Origin: Nitricoxidireducens sp046726235
GTDB taxonomy: Bacteria; Pseudomonadota; Gammaproteobacteria; Burkholderiales; Rhodocyclaceae
DNA length: 64,000 nt
Direction of reading: 5' to 3'
Assembly (NCBI GenBank): GCA_046726235.1
Contig: JBKPAD010000005.1
Coordinates: 62,001-126,000, forward strand
Below, piece after piece: positions 37,835 to 46,579 of the stretch; the first letter of the stretch is position 1, and every line of letters starts with the position of its first letter. Both the position numbers and the translations under genes were made by a program. Under the pieces are notes generated by a model that did not search any database, was not told the DNA's origin, and saw nothing but the letters and a program-made list of their open reading frames with translations.

Positions 37835-38830
37835 TTACTTCTTGTCCGCAGCGGCAACTTCGCCTTCGGGGGGAGCAGCGGCGGGCGCCGGCTCGGCGGC
37901 CTTCGGCTCATCCTTCACGCCACCACCGAGGCCCCAGACGTAGGCGGTCAGCAGATGAACCTTGGCTTCGCCGAGGAAGGCGCCAAAGGCCGGCATCTGG
38001 TTCTGACGCCCCTTGGTGACCGTCTCGATCATGTCGGCTTCCTGGCTGCTGTAGAGCCAGACCTTGTCGGTCAGGTTCGGGAAGCCGGCGTCGGCGTTAC
38101 CCTTGGCGTCCGGGCCGTGGCAGGCGGCGCACGCTTGCGGGTAGAGGTCCTTGCCGCGAGCCGCACGAGCAGCGTCCGAGCTCAGGCCGGACAGCGAACG
38201 CACGTAGGCGACAACATCCTTCACCTGTTCGGCGTCCATGTCGGGCTTGGTGCCCTTCGGCGTCATCATCGCGTTTCGGCCGCCCGTGATCGTCTCCTTG
38301 ATCTTGGCAGGCGTACCGCCCCACAGCCAGTCATTGTCCGTCAGGTTCGGGAAGGCCTTCTGGCCCTTGGCATCGCCGGCGTGGCACTGCGAGCAGTAGG
38401 TCAGGAACAGGCGCTGGCCCATTTCCTTCGCTTCCGGATCCGCAGCGACGGCCTTGATGTCCATCTTCAGGAACTTGTTGAACTTGGGACCATAGGTCTC
38501 GTCGGCCTTCTTCATCTCGGCGTCGTACTGACCGCGCATCGTCCAGCCGAAGCTGCCGGCCATGTTGCCGAGACCCGGATACAGCGCAAGGTAGACGAGA
38601 GCGAAGACGACCGTGATGTAGAACATCCAGCGCCACCAGTTCGGCAGCGGGTTGCTGTACTCCTCGAGCGTTTCGTCCCAGACGTGGCCGGTGGTTTGGC
38701 CGGCGTTGTTCTTGGCTTTGTCCTGGATCAGCAGAAATACGCCGCAGCCCAGAATGCTCGCCAGCGCCAGGACGATGACGTACATATTCCAGAAGCCACT
38801 GACGAAATCGCTAGTGTTGTTGAAATCCAT
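37835..38830 (-). CDS. ccoP: cbb3 cytochrome c oxidase subunit III (dihaem)
   Basis: A 331-residue membrane-anchored cytochrome with two N-terminal helices (YVIVLALASILGCGVFLLI and WMFYITVVFALVYLALYP) and two c-type haem sites, CSQCH and CAACH, with Met ligands downstream. It passes electrons from cytochromes c to CcoO/CcoN. The C-terminal tail is rich in Ala, Pro and Glu. Confidence 0.97.
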   Translation of the reverse strand: MDFNNTSDFVSGFWNMYVIVLALASILGCGVFLLIQDKAKNNAGQTTGHVWDETLEEYSNPLPNWWRWMFYITVVFALVYLALYPGLGNMAGSFGWTMRGQYDAEMKKADETYGPKFNKFLKMDIKAVAADPEAKEMGQRLFLTYCSQCHAGDAKGQKAFPNLTDNDWLWGGTPAKIKETITGGRNAMMTPKGTKPDMDAEQVKDVVAYVRSLSGLSSDAARAARGKDLYPQACAACHGPDAKGNADAGFPNLTDKVWLYSSQEADMIETVTKGRQNQMPAFGAFLGEAKVHLLTAYVWGLGGGVKDEPKAAEPAPAAAPPEGEVAAADKK

Positions 38831-38842
38831 GTCGAATTCCTT

Positions 38843-39025
38843 TCAGTTTTTCGCTTGATCCACGCGGTGTCCATCCACCGGCGCCGGGGGGTCGTCCTCG
38901 AGCGGCAGATTCGCCGCCTCTTCGTACGCCTCCCTGCGCCTGCTGGAGTAGGCCCACGCCACGATGCCGACGAAACAGGCAAACGCCAGCACCGTGAAAA
39001 GGGAACGCAGATCGTTGATGTCCAT
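38843..39025 (-). CDS. ccoQ: cbb3 oxidase subunit CcoQ
   Basis: A 60-residue protein with one membrane helix (LFTVLAFACFVGIVAWAY) followed by the usual SSRRREAYEEAANLP and an acidic tail. CcoQ stabilises the complex. It begins 4 bases after ccoO and ends 12 bases before ccoP. Confidence 0.93.
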   Translation of the reverse strand: MDINDLRSLFTVLAFACFVGIVAWAYSSRRREAYEEAANLPLEDDPPAPVDGHRVDQAKN

Positions 39026-39029
39026 GCGC

Positions 39030-39641
39030 TTAGCGGCTCTGCTTGAGCGCGAGGCCCAGGCCCTGGAGGTAGGCGACGAGTGCCTCGAGTTCGGTCTTGC
39101 CTTCGATAGCCTTGGGAGCCTCGGCAATTTCCTTGTCGCTGTACGGCACGCCCACCTTGCGCAGCGCTTCCATCTTCGCGCTGATCGCCGGGTCGTTGAG
39201 CGGACGATCAAGCCAGTAGTAGCCAGGCATGTTCGACTCGGGAACGACGTCGCGCGGGTTCAGCAGGTGGATGCGGTGCCACTGGTCGGAGTAACGGCCG
39301 CCGACGCGGGCGAGATCCGGACCGGTGCGCTTGGAGCCCCACTGGAAGGGATGGTCATAGACGAATTCGCCAGCGACCGAGTAGTGGCCGTAACGCTCGG
39401 TTTCCGCACGGAACGGACGAATCATCTGCGAGTGGCAGTTGTAGCAGCCTTCGCGGATGTAGATGTCGCGTCCCGCCAGACGAACGGCGTCGTACGGCTT
39501 GACCAGCTCGTTGACCGGCTGAGTGGTGGACTTCTGGAAGAACAGCGGCACGATCTCGACGAGACCACCGACGCTGATCAGCAGAATCGTCAGGATGATG
39601 AGCCATCCGACGTTCTTCTCGATTTGCTCATGAGTCAGCAT
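39030..39641 (-). CDS. ccoO: cbb3 cytochrome c oxidase subunit II (monohaem)
   Basis: A 203-residue protein with one N-terminal helix (IILTILLISVGGLVEIVPLFF) and one c-type haem site GCYNCHSQMIRP, plus the GPDLARVGGRYSDQWH segment. It carries electrons from CcoP to CcoN. Starts 29 bases after ccoN. Confidence 0.98.
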   Translation of the reverse strand: MLTHEQIEKNVGWLIILTILLISVGGLVEIVPLFFQKSTTQPVNELVKPYDAVRLAGRDIYIREGCYNCHSQMIRPFRAETERYGHYSVAGEFVYDHPFQWGSKRTGPDLARVGGRYSDQWHRIHLLNPRDVVPESNMPGYYWLDRPLNDPAISAKMEALRKVGVPYSDKEIAEAPKAIEGKTELEALVAYLQGLGLALKQSR

Positions 39642-39670
39642 GATTGTTTAGCTCCTTGGATGGTCTGGGC

Positions 39671-41092
39671 TTAGTGGGCAGCAGCCGGTTGCAGAACCGG
39701 AGCGTCGACCGCCTTGCCTTGGCCGATCGTCTTGAACATGTTGTAGGCCATGATGATCATGCCCACCAGGAACATCGCGCCGCCGACGATACGGATCGTC
39801 CAGAACGGATAGGTCGCCTTGACAGACTCGACGAACGAGTAGGTCAGCGTGCCGTCCGGGTTGGTAGCGCGCCACATCAGGCCCTGCATGACGCCGGCAA
39901 TCCACATGGCGGCGATGTACAGCACGGTGCCAAGGGTGGCGATCCAGAAGTGTGCGTTGATCAGCTTGACCGAATACATCTCGGTACGGCCGAAGACGCG
40001 CGGCAGGATGTAGTAGATGCAACCGATGGCAATCATGGCGACCCAGCCGAGGGCACCCGAGTGCACGTGGCCGACGGTCCAGTCCGTGTAGTGCGACAGG
40101 GCGTTGACCGTCTTGATGGACATCATCGGGCCTTCGAAGGTCGACATGCCGTAGAAGGACAGCGAGGTGATCATGAACTTCAGGATCGGATCGTCGCGCA
40201 GCTTATGCCAGGCGCCCGACAGCGTCATGATGCCGTTGATCATGCCGCCCCAGGAGGGAGCCAGCAGAATCAGCGAGAACAGCATGCCGAGGGACTGGGT
40301 CCAGTCCGGCAGCGCGGTGTAGTGCAGATGGTGCGGGCCGGCCCACATGTACGTGAAGACCAGGGCCCAGAAGTGAACCACCGACAGGCGGTAGGAGTAC
40401 ACCGGGCGACCGGCCTGCTTCGGCACGAAGTAGTACATCATGCCCAGGAAGCCCGCGGTCAGGAAGAATCCGACCGCATTGTGGCCGTACCACCACTGGA
40501 CCATCGCGTCTTGCACGCCGGCGTAGGCCGAGTAGGACTTGAAGAGGGTGACCGGGATTTCAGCGCTATTGACGAGGTGCAGCACCGCAACCGTCAGGAT
40601 GAAGCCGCCGAAGAACCAGTTCGACACATAGATGTGCGCGGTCTTGCGGGTGGCCAGCGTGCCGAAGAACACGACGGCGTAGGAAACCCAGACCACGGTG
40701 ATCAGGATGTCGATCGGCCACTCGAGCTCGGCGTATTCCTTGCCGGAAGTGAAACCGAGCGGCAGGGTCACCGCCGCGAGGACGATGATCAGTTGCCAGG
40801 CCCAGAAAGTGAAGGCGGCCAGGCCAGGCGCGAACAAAGGCGTATGACAGGTCCGTTGGACACTGTAATAAGAGGTGGCAAACAACGCACAACCGCCGAA
40901 CGCAAAAATCACCGCATTGGTATGCAGCGGACGCAGCCTCCCGTACGACAGGTACTCGATGACGTTCAGCTCGGGCCAGACCAGCTGACTGGCGACGATA
41001 ACGCCCACCAGCATGCCGACGATGCCCCAGATGACGGTCATCACAGCGAACTGGCGCACGACTTTATAGTTGTAAGTCGCTTGCGATTGCAT
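39671..41092 (-). CDS. ccoN: cbb3 cytochrome c oxidase subunit I
   Basis: A 473-residue protein with 12 membrane helices. Histidine ligands of haem b, haem b3 and CuB lie in HTNAVIFAFGG, WWYGHNAVGF, GPHHLHYTALPDW and HYTDWTVGHVHSGALGW. It reduces O2 at high affinity and pumps protons. An FNR box with a class II promoter lies upstream. Confidence 0.98.
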   Translation of the reverse strand: MQSQATYNYKVVRQFAVMTVIWGIVGMLVGVIVASQLVWPELNVIEYLSYGRLRPLHTNAVIFAFGGCALFATSYYSVQRTCHTPLFAPGLAAFTFWAWQLIIVLAAVTLPLGFTSGKEYAELEWPIDILITVVWVSYAVVFFGTLATRKTAHIYVSNWFFGGFILTVAVLHLVNSAEIPVTLFKSYSAYAGVQDAMVQWWYGHNAVGFFLTAGFLGMMYYFVPKQAGRPVYSYRLSVVHFWALVFTYMWAGPHHLHYTALPDWTQSLGMLFSLILLAPSWGGMINGIMTLSGAWHKLRDDPILKFMITSLSFYGMSTFEGPMMSIKTVNALSHYTDWTVGHVHSGALGWVAMIAIGCIYYILPRVFGRTEMYSVKLINAHFWIATLGTVLYIAAMWIAGVMQGLMWRATNPDGTLTYSFVESVKATYPFWTIRIVGGAMFLVGMIIMAYNMFKTIGQGKAVDAPVLQPAAAH

Positions 41093-41173
41093 GATGGATT
41101 CACCTCATATGAACAGAAAAGAAACCGATTTTGACAGCTGCCTAACACCCCTTTTGGCAGCGCTGCGGGCGCG

Positions 41174-41214
41174 AGGATACACCGCGGAAACCGCGCGATT
41201 TTGATCCATATCAA
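41174..41214 (-). promoter_or_regulatory. FNR-activated promoter of ccoNOQP
   Basis: TTGATCCATATCAA (41201-41214) is a perfect TTGAT-N4-ATCAA site. On the minus strand TATCCT (41179-41174) lies 31 bases away centre to centre, the class II spacing. The leader to the ccoN ATG is about 75 bases. Confidence 0.9.
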
Positions 41215-41317
41215 TCATGCTGCACCGCGAAACTTTTTATGGACCCATTAGCCATCTTTTTTGTAAGGTTTATGGGCAAAACGGCGGCACAGCAAGCGAT
41301 TTGCGAGAATCGGGACG

Positions 41318-41344
41318 AAAAAAAGGGTGCGCCGAAGCGCACCC
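41318..41344 (-). terminator. Terminator of ccoIS
   Basis: GGGTGCGC-CGAA-GCGCACCC forms a perfect 8-bp stem, followed on the minus strand by seven T. It lies about 90 bases past the ccoS stop. Confidence 0.88.
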
Positions 41345-41370
41345 CCAACCCCAACAGAGAGACTTACCTA

Positions 41371-41393
41371 ACGGCCGGGGAAAGCCCCGACCG
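41371..41393. repeat. Additional hairpin downstream of ccoS
   Basis: ACGGCCGGGG/CCCCGACCGT forms a 10-bp stem with one mismatch and an AAAG... loop, 40 bases past ccoS and before the main terminator. It could be an RNA 3' stabiliser or part of a small RNA. Beyond the FNR promoter and these two hairpins, nothing is seen in the 340 bases from 41093 to 41432. Confidence 0.5.
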
Positions 41394-41432
41394 TAAGAAA
41401 CCACTTAGGCAGTATGGGAACAATTCCTTAGC

Positions 41433-41648
41433 TCAACATTGATCTGAGTCAACTTTCGTTGATTTCAAATCGGAAGGCGCATTTTCGGTCGTTGGCCCAG
41501 GCGGGGCGTCATCGTCGTCCCGAAGAATACGGTAACCGGGACCTTCCATGTCCTCGAACTGGCCGCTCCTGAGCGACCACCAAAAGATGGCACCAATTAG
41601 GAACACGAAGAATACGGATAGAGGGACCAGCAGGTAGAGGATTTCCAT
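41433..41648 (-). CDS. ccoS: cbb3 oxidase maturation protein CcoS
   Basis: A 71-residue protein with one membrane helix (LVPLSVFFVFLIGAIFWW) and the conserved RSGQFEDMEGPGYRILRDDD segment. It is needed for cofactor insertion into cbb3 oxidase. Its ATG shares one base with the ccoI stop. Confidence 0.95.
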   Translation of the reverse strand: MEILYLLVPLSVFFVFLIGAIFWWSLRSGQFEDMEGPGYRILRDDDDAPPGPTTENAPSDLKSTKVDSDQC

Positions 41649-44086
41649 CAGGTGGCTTCCTTGTCTTGCAGGCGCAGGGCATTCAGGACGACGAGCAGCG
41701 AACTGGCGGACATGCCGATTCCGGCCATCCAAGGGGCGATCAGTCCGGCCATGGCCAGCGGAATCGCAAGAAAATTGTAGGCGAAAGCCCAGACCAGGTT
41801 CTGCCGGGTGATCGCCAAAGTGCGGCGCGCGAGGATGACGCCGCCGGCCAGTTGGCGCAGGTCGTCGCTCAGGAGCACGACATCGGCCTGGCTGCGGGCC
41901 AGGTCCGTCCCGCCTCCCATGGCCACCGAGACATGGGCTTGCGCCAGCACCGGGGCGTCGTTGACGCCGTCGCCAACCATGGCGACGACGGCACCGGCCA
42001 CCTGCATCTGGTGGATGTGATCATGCTTGCCCTCGGGGGCCATGCCGCCCACGCCATCTGCAACGCCCAGCGCCCTGGCGGTCTGGGCAACGGTGGCGGG
42101 CGTATCACCGCTCAACACGGTCAATTTCAATCCGTGGCCGGCAAGGACGGATAGTGCGTCCGCCGCTCCCGCCCTGAGCGCATCGGCCATGCGGAAAAAG
42201 GCGATCCATCCGTTGCCGTCAGCGAGAGCGATAACGGTGTCGCCTCCCGCACTCCATGCTTCGGGCTGCGCCGGCAACGGCGCGCCATGCAGCTCGCCCG
42301 CGAACTCCGGCGTCCCGATCCTGACCTGGCGTCCATCGACGTTCGCCTCGATTCCCTTGCCGGTACGCGCCAGCACGTCGGTGACCGACGGCAGGCGCGC
42401 GTCCGTTGCCGCTTCCCTCAGCGCCCGGCCGATCGGGTGTTCCGAGCCCGCCTCGAGCGCGGCGGCAAGTGCCAGCGATTCATTCGCGGACAACGGCCCC
42501 TGAGCGAGCGTTTCGAGCAAGGCGGGGCGCCCTTCCGTCAGCGTCCCGGTCTTGTCGAACACGAAGTCGGTCGCGCGCGCCAGCGTCTCGATCGCATGGC
42601 CGCGCGTAACCAGGAGACCACGTCGCGCCAGCGCCCCGGTTGCAACGGTGAGAACGGCCGGGGTCGCCAGCGACAGCGCGCACGGGCAACTGACCACCAG
42701 GACCGCGACGAAGACCCACAAGGCCCGATCCGGGTCGACCTGGAGCCAGACCACCCCCGTGATTACGGCCAGGACGATCAGCGCGCCGACGAAACGCGCT
42801 GCGATGCGGTCGGCCATCACGACGACCTGCGGCTTTTCCGACGCAGCCCGCTCCATCAGGCGGCGAATCGAGGCCAGGCGCGTCTCCTCGCCCACATGCT
42901 CGATGTGGACGACGAGCGGACTGCCAATGTTGGTGCTGCCGCCCGTCACCGCATCGCCGACACGCTTCGCGACCGGCTTGCTTTCGCCGGTCAGCAGCGA
43001 TTCGTCTGTGCTGCTGGCGCCATCGATAACGATGCCATCGGCCGGCATGGTTTCGCCCGGCTTGACGCGCACGATGTCGCCGACCGCGAGATCGGCGACC
43101 GCGACGCGTTCCACCGCGTCCTGCGGATAGGCGCTGAAGCGCTCGGCGAAGGCCGGCAATGCCTTGGAAATCGCTTCGACGCCGCGCGTCGCCTTCTGCC
43201 GCGCCATCATTTCGAGATAGCGACCACCCAGCAGGAAGAAGACGAACATCGTCACCGAGTCGAAATAGACCTCGCCGCTAGCGACCAACGTCGCCCAGCA
43301 ACTGGCGAGGAACGCGCTGCCGACGCCAAGCGCGACCGGCACGTCCATGCCGACGCGGCGCAGCTTCAAGTCGCGCCAAGCGGCACTGAAGAAGGGCATC
43401 GCCGAGTAGAGAATCACCGGAAGCGTCAGCACCAGGCTGGCCCAGCGCATCAGTTGCTCGATGTCGGGCGTCATCGTGCCGTCGTCGGCAAGATAGACGG
43501 GGACCGCGTACATCATGACCTGCATCATGCCGAAGCCGGCCACGAACAGGCGCCACAGCGCCGACTTGCGTTCCTTCCGAGCCAACTGCTCGGACTTGGC
43601 CGTGTCGTAGGGATGCGCCCGGTAGCCGATGGAGGCGACGGCTTCGAGGATCTGTGACAGCTTGATGAGGCGCTCGTCCCAGCGCACGCGCGCACGCCGC
43701 GTCGCATAGTTGATGTCCACCGCCGTCACGCCGGGCTGCTTGGCTATGTGAGCCTCGTTGAGCCAGACGCAGGCCGCGCAGGTGATGCCCTCGAGGATCA
43801 GGGCCGCCTCCCGCTCGTGCTCGCCGACGGGGCGCACGAAGTTCTTCTGGACTTCGGGATGGTCGAAAAGACCGAGCTCCTGCAAGGCGACCGGCAAGGC
43901 CTCGCGCGGGCTCTCGGGCATTGCGTCGCGATGCCGGTAATAGTCTTCCAGCCCATTGGCCACGATCGCCTGAGCCACCGCCTGGCAGCCCGTGCAGCAC
44001 ATGTCGCGCCGCTGGCCGTCGACATCGACGGGGAACTCGGCTGCCGGAGGGATCGGCAGGCCGCAGTGGTAACAGTTATCGGACAC
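41648..44086 (-). CDS. ccoI: Copper-translocating P1B-type ATPase CcoI
   Basis: An 812-residue ATPase with an N-terminal Cys-rich region (CYHCGLPIP, MCCTGCQAVAQ), an HMA domain (GITCAACVWLNE), membrane helices, the CPC site CPCALSLATP, DKTGTLTEG, the HP motif SEHPIGRAL and GDGVNDAPVLAQA. It exports Cu for cbb3 assembly, unlike CopA. First gene of ccoIS. Confidence 0.97.
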   Translation of the reverse strand: MSDNCYHCGLPIPPAAEFPVDVDGQRRDMCCTGCQAVAQAIVANGLEDYYRHRDAMPESPREALPVALQELGLFDHPEVQKNFVRPVGEHEREAALILEGITCAACVWLNEAHIAKQPGVTAVDINYATRRARVRWDERLIKLSQILEAVASIGYRAHPYDTAKSEQLARKERKSALWRLFVAGFGMMQVMMYAVPVYLADDGTMTPDIEQLMRWASLVLTLPVILYSAMPFFSAAWRDLKLRRVGMDVPVALGVGSAFLASCWATLVASGEVYFDSVTMFVFFLLGGRYLEMMARQKATRGVEAISKALPAFAERFSAYPQDAVERVAVADLAVGDIVRVKPGETMPADGIVIDGASSTDESLLTGESKPVAKRVGDAVTGGSTNIGSPLVVHIEHVGEETRLASIRRLMERAASEKPQVVVMADRIAARFVGALIVLAVITGVVWLQVDPDRALWVFVAVLVVSCPCALSLATPAVLTVATGALARRGLLVTRGHAIETLARATDFVFDKTGTLTEGRPALLETLAQGPLSANESLALAAALEAGSEHPIGRALREAATDARLPSVTDVLARTGKGIEANVDGRQVRIGTPEFAGELHGAPLPAQPEAWSAGGDTVIALADGNGWIAFFRMADALRAGAADALSVLAGHGLKLTVLSGDTPATVAQTARALGVADGVGGMAPEGKHDHIHQMQVAGAVVAMVGDGVNDAPVLAQAHVSVAMGGGTDLARSQADVVLLSDDLRQLAGGVILARRTLAITRQNLVWAFAYNFLAIPLAMAGLIAPWMAGIGMSASSLLVVLNALRLQDKEAT

Positions 44087-44151
44087 GGCTTTCCAGAAAC
44101 GGCAAGGGCGCAGAAGGATACCCCACCGCGCCCCTTCGCGTAAGGCGTCCC

Positions 44152-44919
44152 TTACTTCGGCTGCATGCGGATCGCGCCGTCGAGGCGAATCACCTCTCCA
44201 TTCAGCATCGGGTTCTCGACGATGTGCTGGACGAGCGCCGCGTACTCGGCCGGCTTGCCGAGGCGCGAAGGGAATGGAACCATCTTGCCGAGCGCCTCCT
44301 GCACTTCCGGCGCCATGCCCAGCAGCATGGGCGTCTCGAAGATGCCCGGCGCGATGGTCATGACGCGGATGCCGTTGCGCGACAAGTCGCGCGCGATCGG
44401 CAGCGTCATCCCGACGATGCCGCCCTTCGACGCAGCGTAGGCCGCCTGGCCCATCTGGCCGTCGAAAGCGGCGACCGAGGCGGTGTTCACGATCACGCCG
44501 CGCTCGCCGCCGGCGTTCGGCTCGCCCTTCGCCATCGCCTCGGCGGCTAGCCGGATCATGTTGAAGCTGCCGACCAGATTGACGTCGATCACGCGCTTGA
44601 AGCTGGCGAGCGCATGCGGACCTTCCTTGCCCAGCGTCTTCTCACCGGCGACGATGCCGGCGCAGTTGACCAAGCCGTGCAGCGCGCCGAAAGCCGAAAC
44701 GGCAAGATCGATGACCGCGCGCGCCGACGCCTCGTCGGCGACGTTGGTTTCAGCGAAGCGGGCATTGGCGCCTAGCTCGGCAGCGAGAGCCTCGCCAGCC
44801 GCCTTGTTGACGTCGGCAATCACCACCTTGCCGCCGTTGGCGGCAAGCAGCCGCACCGTGCCGGCGCCAAGCCCCGAGGCCCCGCCGGTAACGACGAAAA
44901 CGCTGTCCCTGACTTGCAT
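44152..44919 (-). CDS. Short-chain dehydrogenase (3-hydroxyacyl-CoA dehydrogenase type II-like)
   Basis: A 255-residue SDR enzyme with the cofactor site TGGASGLGAG, NCAGIV, the catalytic Ser in NTASVAAFDG and Tyr/Lys in YAASK. The pattern with FDGQMGQAAYAASKGGIVGMTLPIARDL and APGIFETPMLLGM matches the HSD10-like 3-hydroxy-2-methylbutyryl-CoA or 3-hydroxyacyl-CoA dehydrogenases. It probably acts in fatty acid or isoleucine breakdown; substrate is not known. Confidence 0.88.
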   Translation of the reverse strand: MQVRDSVFVVTGGASGLGAGTVRLLAANGGKVVIADVNKAAGEALAAELGANARFAETNVADEASARAVIDLAVSAFGALHGLVNCAGIVAGEKTLGKEGPHALASFKRVIDVNLVGSFNMIRLAAEAMAKGEPNAGGERGVIVNTASVAAFDGQMGQAAYAASKGGIVGMTLPIARDLSRNGIRVMTIAPGIFETPMLLGMAPEVQEALGKMVPFPSRLGKPAEYAALVQHIVENPMLNGEVIRLDGAIRMQPK

Positions 44920-44939
44920 GGCGCACTCCCCAAGCGAAG

Positions 44940-44962
44940 AAGGCTTGCGGAGCGCAAGCCTT
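44940..44962 (-). terminator. Terminator after tRNA-Thr
   Basis: AAGGCTTGCG-GAG-CGCAAGCCTT is a perfect 10-bp stem followed on the minus strand by TTCTTCG. It lies between the tRNA and the SDR gene and ends the tRNA transcript. Confidence 0.75.
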
Positions 44963-44975
44963 CTCTTTCTTCTTA

Positions 44976-45051
44976 TGGTGCCGCTGGCCGGATTCGAACT
45001 GGCGACCTTCGCATTACGAATGCGCTGCTCTACCAACTGAGCTACAGCGGC
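44976..45051 (-). tRNA. tRNA-Thr (anticodon CGU)
   Basis: Minus-strand cloverleaf with acceptor GCCGCTG/CAGCGGC, D arm GCTCAGTTGGTAGAGC, anticodon loop TTCGTAA (CGU), T arm with GTTCGAATC and encoded CCA. Length 76 bases. Decodes ACG. Confidence 0.96.
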
Positions 45052-45225
45052 AAGGGCGCGGATTATAGCAACGAAATGTTGCGGTGCGGGCCACTGCCGA
45101 CGCAAGACGACGAAGCAACCGCACGTCGGTAACGACTTGCCATCCGTCGGGGACAAGCTGATTCACGCCGCTCGGCGTTCTACTATCCGATGCGCGGCTA
45201 CCCCTACTTTAATAAGGCGCCCCTC

Positions 45226-45654
45226 ATGTCGGCACCCTCGAACCCAGTTGGCGGCTTCACCCTCATCGAACTGATGATCACCGTAGTGATCGTCGCGATC
45301 TTGGCGAGCATCGCAGTACCCAGCTACACGGACTACATCACGCGTAGCCGCATCGCGGAGGCGACTTCCGGACTGGCGAGCAAGCGCGTCCGCCTCGAAG
45401 CCTACTACGACAATAACCGTACCTATGTCGGCGCCCCCGACTGCGCATCTGATACGGCGACGAGCGCGAACTTCACTTTCTCCTGCTCGGCGGCCACTGC
45501 CTCCTCCTACACGATCCAGGCGGTCGGCAGGAACGCGATGAGCGGTTTTACCTACACCATCGACCAGGCCAACGCCAAGGCCACGTCGAGCGTGCCGACG
45601 GGCTGGACGTCCAGCACGACCTGCTGGGTCCTCAACCGTGGCGGTTCCTGCTGA
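45226..45654 (+). CDS. pilE: Type IV pilin-like protein (PilE type)
   Basis: A 142-residue prepilin. The leader MSAPSNPVGG is cleaved before FTLIELMITV, with Glu5 conserved. A hydrophobic helix and a region with Cys pairs (DCAS...SCSA and CWVLN...GSC) follow. The ATG at 45226 is preferred because it gives a leader of normal length. It may be a minor pilin. It is the first gene of a minor-pilin operon ending with pilY1. Confidence 0.92.
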   Translation: MSAPSNPVGGFTLIELMITVVIVAILASIAVPSYTDYITRSRIAEATSGLASKRVRLEAYYDNNRTYVGAPDCASDTATSANFTFSCSAATASSYTIQAVGRNAMSGFTYTIDQANAKATSSVPTGWTSSTTCWVLNRGGSC

Positions 45655-45671
45655 CGATCGGAGTCAAGGCG

Positions 45672-46211
45672 ATGCGCGAACGCGGCGTAACCCTGATCGA
45701 GATTGCCATCGGGCTTGTCATCGTCTCTATCACGCTCATGATGGGCATTCCAACGCTGGCCGACTGGCTGCAGAACTTGCAGATCCGCAACGCCGCCGAG
45801 GGTATCCAAAGCGGCCTGCAAACCGCCCGCGGCGAAGCCGTGCGCCGCAACGCCAACGTTGAATTCGCGCTCTCCAGCCCAGGCACCACCGGCGGCACGG
45901 GGTGGACGGTGCGCGACGTGCGCACCGGTGCGGTACTTCAGTCCAAACCCGACGGCGAAGGCTCCGCAAAGGCGATTCTTGCCGTGCTACCAGCCGGTGC
46001 AAGCGCCATCACGTTCAACAGCCTTGGCAGAACGCCGACATCGCCCGCAACCAACGACGATGGAACGCCATTCGTGACACAAGTCGATATCGACTCGTCG
46101 GTGATGGCGGCCGCCGAAAGCCGCAACTTGCGCGTGCTCATCAGCAGCGGAGGGCAAATCAGGATGTGCGACCCGAACGTTCTCGACAGCGGGGACCCGA
46201 GATCATGCTGA
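45672..46211 (+). CDS. fimT: Minor pilin FimT/GspH
   Basis: A 179-residue protein with a short leader (MRERG) before VTLIEIAIGLVIVS and the GspH-type domain, with QIRNAAEGIQSGLQTARGEAVRRNANVEF. It belongs to the pilus tip/priming complex; relatives can bind DNA. Its 3' end overlaps pilV by 7 bases. Confidence 0.93.
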   Translation: MRERGVTLIEIAIGLVIVSITLMMGIPTLADWLQNLQIRNAAEGIQSGLQTARGEAVRRNANVEFALSSPGTTGGTGWTVRDVRTGAVLQSKPDGEGSAKAILAVLPAGASAITFNSLGRTPTSPATNDDGTPFVTQVDIDSSVMAAAESRNLRVLISSGGQIRMCDPNVLDSGDPRSC

Positions 46212-46570
46212 ACCACCGCTCACAGGCAGGCAGCGCGCTGCTCGAGGGCCTGCTCGCGATCCTTATCTTTTCGATCGGCATCCTCGGGCTCGTTGGCCTT
46301 CAAGGTGCCTCGATGAGAAACACGACGCTCGCCAAGATGCGCATCGATGCCAGCCTCATCGCCGACGAACGCGTCGGACGCGCGTGGGTCGACCGTGGCA
46401 ATCTCGCGAGCTACGCAGAAAGCGACACAGTGGTGCCGAGCCTGCCAAACGGCAAGCGAACCACCGCCGTCTCCGGCACTCAGCTGACAGTCACCGTCAC
46501 CTGGCAAGCTCCCGGCGACAGCATGACTCACAGCTACCGAACGATCGCGCAGATCAACGGCAATCCCTGA
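46205..46570 (+). CDS. pilV: Minor pilin PilV
   Basis: A 121-residue prepilin: leader MLNHRSQAG, then SALLEGLLAILIFSIGILGLVGLQ with Glu5, and a short globular part ending HSYRTIAQINGNP. Part of the pilus tip complex. Starts inside the end of fimT. Confidence 0.93.
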   Translation: MLNHRSQAGSALLEGLLAILIFSIGILGLVGLQGASMRNTTLAKMRIDASLIADERVGRAWVDRGNLASYAESDTVVPSLPNGKRTTAVSGTQLTVTVTWQAPGDSMTHSYRTIAQINGNP

Positions 46571-46579
46571 GGAGAGACC

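Noticed and set aside
41239..41442. A 67-residue plus-strand frame in the ccoS-ccoN gap
   Set aside because: It spans the ccoIS terminator hairpin, has no ribosome site and no family resemblance.
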